Origin: Bradyrhizobiaceae bacterium
GTDB taxonomy: Bacteria; Pseudomonadota; Alphaproteobacteria; Rhizobiales; Xanthobacteraceae
Reading direction: 5' to 3'
Length of the DNA stretch: 64,000 nucleotides
NCBI GenBank assembly: GCA_020853885.1
Contig: JADYXZ010000003.1
Location: forward strand, 124,001 to 188,000
Shown here: in pieces, positions 59,846 through 64,000 of the stretch
Layout: each line of letters begins with the position of its first letter
Position numbering within the stretch: position 1 is the first letter of the stretch
Made by a program: the position numbers and the translations under genes
Notes under the pieces: generated by a model
Databases searched by the model: none
The model's input: only the letters and a program-made list of their open reading frames with translations
What the model was told of the DNA's origin: nothing

Positions 59846-59983
59846 TTAAGAACCGCTCATTTGCAAGAAACGGCGCGGCGCTCTTTGGCCGCGAGGCTTG
59901 GACATACAACGCCGCCTCCCGGCCGTGGCCGAGAAGCGACACATTCAGGCTGTGCCTGCCTTTGCAAATGAAGAGGTTCTTAA
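59846..59983. repeat. Structured inverted-repeat element, copy B
   Basis: Outer arms TTAAGAACC-gc-TCATTTGCAA and TTGCAAATGA-aga-GGTTCTTAA are complementary over 19 bp. The core holds GGCGCGGCGCTCTTTGGCC and GGCTTGGACATACAACGCC. It shares this core with copy A. Confidence 0.7.
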
Positions 59984-60044
59984 GCCCCAAGGCTGCAACA
60001 ATTTCAGCCTCAGCATTCAGTGTACGATCGATCAAGGAAGCGGG

Positions 60045-60281
60045 TCAATATTCTGCTTTCCTGCCAAGCATTTCCGCCGTTGCCGGGGCGGTCATTCGCT
60101 CTTTCGTCTTGCCGTCCCGTTCTCGTATCGCGCTTTTCTTCGCAGGCCCGTCGGCTGAGTCTTCGAACGGCTGATTGCCCGAGCATCCCGTTGTCGCGTC
60201 CACCGACCCGTCCATGCCCGTCGTCTCTTCGCCGCGCCATGATGTGTTCTTGTTGTTCTCGCGCTGGTCCTGCTTCTTCAT
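60045..60281 (-). CDS. Possible small hydrophilic protein
   Basis: This 78-aa frame (MKKQDQRENNKNTSWRGEE ... KERMTAPATAEMLGRKAEY) has plausible hydrophilic composition but no clear ribosome site and no family. The alternative frame 60010-60240 on the same strand is worse. Treat as tentative. Confidence 0.35.
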   Translation of the reverse strand: MKKQDQRENNKNTSWRGEETTGMDGSVDATTGCSGNQPFEDSADGPAKKSAIRERDGKTKERMTAPATAEMLGRKAEY

Positions 60282-60480
60282 CGCCCGTTTTCGGTTTGGA
60301 CTCATGCGGGGAACTGCCCGGCCTTCGAGATGATGGGTTGACCTAACCGCGCCCGTCCGTCCGTTCAACGCGGCTCGCTTCCGCCTCCGCTTCGCTCCGT
60401 TGTGCAGCTCCGCCCCTCCGGTGCGCGTTCCGCGCAGCGTGTGATCGCCCGTCCATTGGACACGGTTCGAACGGTCCCCA

Positions 60481-60506
60481 TCAGGCCGGGCGCAGTGCCC
60501 GCCTGA
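60481..60506 (+). other. Hairpin upstream of the DUF3768 cassette
   Basis: TCAGGC-C-GGGC-GCAGT-GCCC-GCCTGA, a stable stem 26 bp before the first ATG of the three-gene cassette, in the leader. It may be a leader structure or the end of an upstream message. The 250-bp gap 60282-60531 also holds the 8-bp palindrome GTTCGAAC (60467-60474) and no gene. Confidence 0.5.
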
Positions 60507-60531
60507 AGAACCGAACGAAACGGAGATTACG

Positions 60532-60753
60532 ATGAAGAAAGAATCCAAGACCAAGCGCCAGCCCACCCACGTCGTCTGGCAGGTGATCGGCGAATCCGAC
60601 AAGGCCAAGTGGATCAGGGTCGGGGCCGGCTGGGCCAACAAGGACGGCAAGGGCATCAGCCTGGTGTTCGACGCCTATCCGATGACGGGCCGCACCGTGG
60701 TGCGCGAAGTCACCGAGAACGAGGACGCGGACGCGACGGGAGGTCAGGAATGA
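60532..60753 (+). CDS. Hypothetical protein of the DUF3768 cassette, gene 1
   Basis: The 73-aa protein is mostly beta-strand-like (HVVWQVIGESDKAKWIRVGAGWANKDGKG, then SLVFDAYPMTGRTVVRE) with a Lys-rich start. GGAGATTACG precedes the ATG. It overlaps gene 2 by 4 bp (ATGA). Small proteins of similar pattern are common on alphaproteobacterial plasmids and integrative elements; no function is known. Confidence 0.7.
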   Translation: MKKESKTKRQPTHVVWQVIGESDKAKWIRVGAGWANKDGKGISLVFDAYPMTGRTVVREVTENEDADATGGQE

Positions 60754-60971
60754 CCGCCGTTCGCACCACCGGCAAAGCGCGACGGGAAACCGTCGCGCTG
60801 ACCCGCTCCCAGGTCGAGAGCATCGTCCGCGACATGGGCTGGGAGCCTGAAGACGCTGACGCATTCTGGTCGCTCGCAGTCCGCGAGGCGGCCGAGCCCG
60901 GCAGCCTGGACCGCGAAGCTCGCGCGTATTTCGAGCGGTTGGCGCTGCACATGGATGGAGGCCGGCCATGA
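60750..60971 (+). CDS. Hypothetical protein of the DUF3768 cassette, gene 2
   Basis: The 73-aa protein is helical (LTRSQVESIVRDMGWEPEDADAFWSLAVREAAEPG, DREARAYFERLALHMD). Its start overlaps gene 1 and its stop overlaps gene 3, each by ATGA. The chain of overlaps indicates coupled translation of all three. No domain is recognised. Confidence 0.7.
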   Translation: MTAVRTTGKARRETVALTRSQVESIVRDMGWEPEDADAFWSLAVREAAEPGSLDREARAYFERLALHMDGGRP

Positions 60972-61318
60972 CCTCCATCCACTCCCTTGAGGCGCAGCGC
61001 ATCGCCCGCATCCGCGAGCTGAACGACATGCTGCGCACGACGTTCATCGGCGGCCATGTGCTCATCACCGCCGGTGTGCGCGAACGGGGAGCCACGTTCG
61101 AGAGCGCCTGCGTCGAGGCCGTGCAGTCCTTCCGCGATTTCGCGGAAGGCAACGACCCCTACGGCGAGCACGATTTCGGGGCGGTCACGGTCGAGAACAC
61201 CAACGTGTTCTTCAAGATCGACTATTACGACCGCGCCCTGGAATACGGCTCGGAAGATCCGTCCGATCCGGTCAAGACAGCGCGCGTGCTGACCATCCTG
61301 CTCGCCGAAGAGTATTAG
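60968..61318 (+). CDS. DUF3768 family protein
   Basis: The 116-aa protein has the family hallmarks RIRELNDMLRTTFIGGHVLITAGV, a central DFAEGNDPYGEHDFGAVTVE (NDPxGEHDFG motif) and FFKIDYYDRALEYGSEDPSDP. DUF3768 proteins are frequent on plasmids and conjugative elements of alphaproteobacteria; their role is unknown. The genes before it are coupled by 4-bp overlaps. Confidence 0.88.
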   Translation: MTSIHSLEAQRIARIRELNDMLRTTFIGGHVLITAGVRERGATFESACVEAVQSFRDFAEGNDPYGEHDFGAVTVENTNVFFKIDYYDRALEYGSEDPSDPVKTARVLTILLAEEY

Positions 61319-61361
61319 GCATTGTTCTGGCACGCTGCGCGATGCGCAGCGTGCCTCGCGT

Positions 61362-61673
61362 CTAAGGCTTGGCGGTCTTCGCTTCGTCCCCGGACGAAGC
61401 GACCACGCGGCGCAGGATAAGACCGGGGCTGCCGCCGGCCTTTACCTCGTCGTCCAACTGCCGCGCGATCGGCGCGGCAATGTCCCACATACGCTTCCAT
61501 GCGGCGTCCACGTCTTCATCTTCGACGGCGACCAGCAGTTTAAGGGCGTCCGAGATCAGTTCCTTGGCCAGATGCTCGCCGCAGACGGTCTCGCCGTCAT
61601 CCAGCATATGCGTGGGATAGGTCAGTTGAATCCGCTTGCCCGGATTCGTTGCCGCGTCGTCGTTCGCGTTCAT
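61362..61673 (-). CDS. Hypothetical protein
   Basis: The 103-aa acidic helical protein (GEHLAKELISDALKLLVAVEDEDVDAAWKRMWDIAAPIARQLDD) lies 9 bp downstream of the membrane-protein gene on the same strand as the coupling protein. It may belong to that operon. Domain not recognised. Confidence 0.65.
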   Translation of the reverse strand: MNANDDAATNPGKRIQLTYPTHMLDDGETVCGEHLAKELISDALKLLVAVEDEDVDAAWKRMWDIAAPIARQLDDEVKAGGSPGLILRRVVASSGDEAKTAKP

Positions 61674-61682
61674 GGCGCTCTC

Positions 61683-62246
61683 CTATTCCTCGAATTCCCG
61701 GCGGCGCGGCGTGCCAAGGATGATTTTCGGCCCGCCCATCAGTTCCATGGCAGCCATCAATCCTTCCCTTAGCGCGGTCGCGTCCTCGGCATTGCGGGCG
61801 GAGAGCGTGTTGATTGGCACCGGGCCGTCCCAAACAGTGACATAGAACTGGTCGCTCTGCCGCACGTCGCAGCCCTGTATGTCCTCAATCGCGATGGAGA
61901 TCGGATCTTCGTCGCCGCGCTTGATGGTCACGCCGCCGCTCACGGCGGTGATGACGGTCCGCATGCGCACCCATTTGAAAAGAAGGATGGGGGCGATGAC
62001 GGGGGCATAGACAAGCCACGCAAAGACGGCGAACCAGATGCTGGCCTGAAGGAGTCCGGAGCTTGCGAGATCGATGATCGGCCAGAGCATGATGACGACG
62101 AGCGCAATCAGCCAGAGGATGAACCGGCCGCGCGAAAACGCGTTCTTCTGTTCGAAGCGGATGGACGTGCCGTCCTCCGTCACCTTCACGCCGGGAAAGC
62201 GGTAGCGCCGGAAGGCATCCCACTTCTTCCTAGCCGGATTCTCCAT
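61683..62246 (-). CDS. Two-span membrane protein of the coupling-protein operon
   Basis: The 187-aa protein has two hydrophobic segments at about residues 43-95 (LWLIALVVIMLWPIIDLA, FAVFAWLVYAPVIAPILLF) and a C-terminal soluble beta-rich domain (VITAVSGGVTIKRGDEDPISIAIEDIQGCDVR). The pattern is PH-like/DUF-type and unassigned. The start ATG lies inside the coupling-protein end (17-bp overlap), so the two are co-translated. A link to conjugation is inferred from context only. Confidence 0.72.
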   Translation of the reverse strand: MENPARKKWDAFRRYRFPGVKVTEDGTSIRFEQKNAFSRGRFILWLIALVVIMLWPIIDLASSGLLQASIWFAVFAWLVYAPVIAPILLFKWVRMRTVITAVSGGVTIKRGDEDPISIAIEDIQGCDVRQSDQFYVTVWDGPVPINTLSARNAEDATALREGLMAAMELMGGPKIILGTPRRREFEE

Positions 62247-63693
62247 CAATCATCCCCCTGAACATGGCATCCGACGCATCGAGCCGTTGCAGCACCATCG
62301 GCCTTGAGCCCGGATGCAGGATCAGCGCGCGCCCGGTCTCGCGCGCGAATATCCGCCCGACCTCTTCGGGCGAAAGCAGCTTGGTGTTGACGACGTTCTC
62401 GCGGTACTCAGCCGCGCCCTGTCCGCGCTGGCCCATCGTCAGGTCTACTTTTTCCTTCCGGATAAAATGCGTGTCGCCGAGTCGGTTCGACACGTATTCA
62501 AGGCTGGTGAGGTCGTTGAGGCCGAACCAGGTCGTGACGCCCGCATTGCCCATGAAGGTTTCCCAGCGCTCCCGGTACGTCGCCTTGAGCTGTCCCAAGT
62601 CCTGCAAGACGGTCCAGAGCTTCACGCCGAATCCGGCAATCTGCCCGGCCGCCTTCTCGATGGATTCCATATGCCCGAGCACCGCGAATTCTTCGAGCAG
62701 CAGCAGCACCGGGTGCGGCGGCGTATGCGGGTCTTCGAGCGCCGCGAGCGTCAGGTTGACGACGATGCGCAGCCAGCGCGAATGCGTGGCAAGCCGCGCC
62801 GCCGGCAGGCACATATAGACCGTCGTTGGCTGCCGCTTGATGTTGCGCAGGCGCAAGGAAGAAGCGCCCAGGACGTTCGCCATGGTTGGAGAGTCCAGCA
62901 CCGCCGTCTGTTCGCGGGCGGTGGAGAGGATGGACCCCAGCTCGCGCGGGGCCTTCTCGGTGAAGGTCAAAGCCAACAGGCGCAGGAAGCCGTCGAAGGC
63001 CGCATCATATTTGCTCATGCGCAAGAACAGACTGTCGTCCGGGTCGCCGTCGTCGGGCCGCGTCAGCGCGCCTTCGGCCCCCAGCATCATGCGGCGCATG
63101 CGCGGCAGGCTGATATCGCCGCCGGTCACGAACATGAACAGGATAAGGGTACGGATGAGATTCTTGGCCGCATCCGTCCAGTGCCGGTCGCGGGGGTCGT
63201 CGATGATGAGCGCGTCGGCAATCATCGACACGTCGTCGAGGAAGGTGTCCGACTTCGGATTCAGATCGGAGAGCGGATTGTACGCCCCGGACTTCCAGCC
63301 CGAGACGCCGTAGGGGTCGAGGATGACGACCTGCTGTTTCAGCCCTTCCGCGCGCCAACGCGCGGTCTTGGCCGCAAGCTCGCCCTTGGGGTCGATGGCG
63401 ACGACCGAGCCTGGCCAGGTCGCAAGGTTCGGCAGAATGAGGGAGCGGCCCTTGCCCGCGCGGCTGCCTGCGACGGTGACCACATGCCGGTCATCATGCT
63501 TACGGCCGATCAGCCGGTCCTGATAGCGTCCGAGCAGAAGCGTCGATTCATTCTTCGCCCAGGTCCATTCCGGCAGCAGCACTTCGTCCGGCTGGGCCCA
63601 GCGGGCGGCAGGCGCCCGCGCGTCCGCTGCCGGGTCCCAGCGACGCGGCATGGCCTTGTCGAGCGCAGCGGTGAATTCCTGCCATGCCGCCAT
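62230..63693 (-). CDS. Type IV secretion coupling protein, TraG/VirD4-like
   Basis: The 487-aa ATPase has Walker A in AGSRAGKGRSLILPN (GxxGxGK/RS-like), VAIDPKGELAAKTARW, the Walker B region PVLLLLEEFAVLGHM (Glu in place of the usual Asp) and the C-terminal TTWFGLNDLTSLEYVSNRLGD. Coupling proteins bring the relaxase-DNA complex to the type IV channel. The usual two N-terminal membrane helices are missing, as in the shorter TraG-like forms of integrative elements. ATG 63693 is preferred over a GTG at 63729. It defines the element as conjugative or mobilizable. Confidence 0.9.
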   Translation of the reverse strand: MAAWQEFTAALDKAMPRRWDPAADARAPAARWAQPDEVLLPEWTWAKNESTLLLGRYQDRLIGRKHDDRHVVTVAGSRAGKGRSLILPNLATWPGSVVAIDPKGELAAKTARWRAEGLKQQVVILDPYGVSGWKSGAYNPLSDLNPKSDTFLDDVSMIADALIIDDPRDRHWTDAAKNLIRTLILFMFVTGGDISLPRMRRMMLGAEGALTRPDDGDPDDSLFLRMSKYDAAFDGFLRLLALTFTEKAPRELGSILSTAREQTAVLDSPTMANVLGASSLRLRNIKRQPTTVYMCLPAARLATHSRWLRIVVNLTLAALEDPHTPPHPVLLLLEEFAVLGHMESIEKAAGQIAGFGVKLWTVLQDLGQLKATYRERWETFMGNAGVTTWFGLNDLTSLEYVSNRLGDTHFIRKEKVDLTMGQRGQGAAEYRENVVNTKLLSPEEVGRIFARETGRALILHPGSRPMVLQRLDASDAMFRGMIDGESG

Positions 63694-64000
63694 ACCCCGA
63701 ATTCCCCCGAAGCATCTGGCCCAATGCACTCTGGCACGCCACCCATGAGCGAAGCGCTACGCGAAACTTCGGGAAGCGAAGCGAAAGCGAAAGGCGGGAT
63801 AGAGCCGGTGCGGAGGGAAAGCATACACGCGGTACGGTAGAATCTTAATAGCGCCTTAACCGTAATCGCAGTAGGCTTAAGGAAGAGGGGTAGCGAGATG
63901 TGTTTTTGTAAACGTTTACGGCTCTGACGAACCGTACCGTCTTACAAAAACTCTCGCCAGAGGACCGTTCCACTTTTCCCCTGGACCCCTTTCGGTCAGG
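63694..64000. other. Intergenic region with palindromes (regulatory or oriT candidate)
   Basis: No gene is seen in these 307 bp. Structures are the perfect 12-bp palindrome GTAAACGTTTAC (63908-63919), the outer 10-bp inverted repeat GTTTTTGTAA (63902-63911) / TTACAAAAAC (63942-63951), and a small CTCT-CGCC-AGAG hairpin directly after it. The region lies upstream of the coupling-protein gene and may hold its promoter or the transfer origin; no relaxase gene is visible to tell. Confidence 0.5.

Larger units (their letters stand above)
44573..64000. mobile_element. Left part of an integrative conjugative/mobilizable element in tRNA-Leu(UAA)
   Basis: The left boundary is the truncated tRNA-Leu. 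Inside are a tyrosine integrase at the boundary, a replacement tRNA-Leu with a group I intron, a second tyrosine recombinase, a giant fibre-like gene, small accessory genes typical of conjugative elements (DUF3768), and a TraG/VirD4-type coupling protein. No right tRNA half is found, so the element continues past the window. Relaxase and type IV secretion genes are not visible here. Whether it transfers by itself cannot be judged. Confidence 0.85.

Noticed and set aside
59781..60035. Upstream extension of the small membrane protein (to 136 aa)
   Set aside because: It runs through the structured inverted repeat, and a strong ribosome site marks the shorter start at 59780.
62314..63840. 508-aa plus-strand frame over the coupling protein
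   Set aside because: Antisense shadow of a recognisable TraG/VirD4 gene.

Overview
The window is a high-GC alphaproteobacterial chromosome segment, most likely Hyphomicrobiales (Rhizobiales). Support comes from a BcsS-like gene, a Usg-like gene, a CIRCE-controlled groESL pair, a Pit/DUF47 pair and many short palindromic intergenic repeats. Two parts differ in character: about 44.5 kb of ordinary chromosome (1-44,534), then the left part of a large integrated element (44,573 to the end of the window and beyond).

Chromosomal part. It opens with the 3' end of a 4-hydroxyphenylacetate 3-monooxygenase gene, its flavin reductase, an AraC/PobR-type regulator and a 3-oxoadipate enol-lactonase (aromatic catabolism). 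A long operon (4.2-10.4 kb) of molybdenum-hydroxylase genes follows: CoxG, CoxS, two tandem CoxM-type FAD subunits, a split XdhC pair, a MoeA-like/MobA-like fusion and an SDR. It has no catalytic large subunit. Next come a BcsS-like protein, an MFS transporter, a TetR-HlyD-ABC-ABC2 efflux operon behind a perfect palindromic operator, an OmpA-family protein with a long disordered region, a membrane/cNMP-binding protein, DUF72, DUF488, a Tat-exported Fe/Mn superoxide dismutase and groESL. Between 28.0 and 32.2 kb is the compact Anbu proteasome-like / transglutaminase / alpha-E / circularly permuted ATP-grasp operon. After it come a CinA-like protein, an intradiol dioxygenase, XPRT, the DUF47-Pit phosphate transport pair, small hypotheticals, a copper P-type ATPase divergent from a CsoR repressor across a perfect 19-bp palindrome, a MetE-like enzyme, a hydrolase and an AraC regulator.

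Mobile part. At 44,535-44,572 the 5' half of a tRNA-Leu(UAA) gene stops exactly after its anticodon loop and runs into a tyrosine integrase. Directly behind the integrase lies a complete, different tRNA-Leu(UAA) gene, split in the anticodon loop by a 207-nt group I intron of the Azoarcus/IC3 type. The simplest reading is that the element breaks the host tRNA gene and brings its own replacement, whose intron sits at the same loop and would hide it from the integrase. Downstream are small hypotheticals, a second catalytic-domain-only tyrosine recombinase preceded by inverted 14-bp repeats, and a 2,975-aa fibre-like surface protein. That protein has a pilin-like N-terminus, C1q-like, discoidin-like and lectin-like modules and a C-terminal S74 chaperone domain. 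It lies in an overlapping operon with two paralogous small proteins. Further on are structured non-coding repeats, a three-gene DUF3768 cassette and a TraG/VirD4-type coupling protein. The coupling protein marks this as an integrative conjugative or mobilizable element. Its right end, relaxase and mating-pair genes are outside the window.

All calls rest on reading the sequence by eye; no homology search, folding program or tRNA scan was run.
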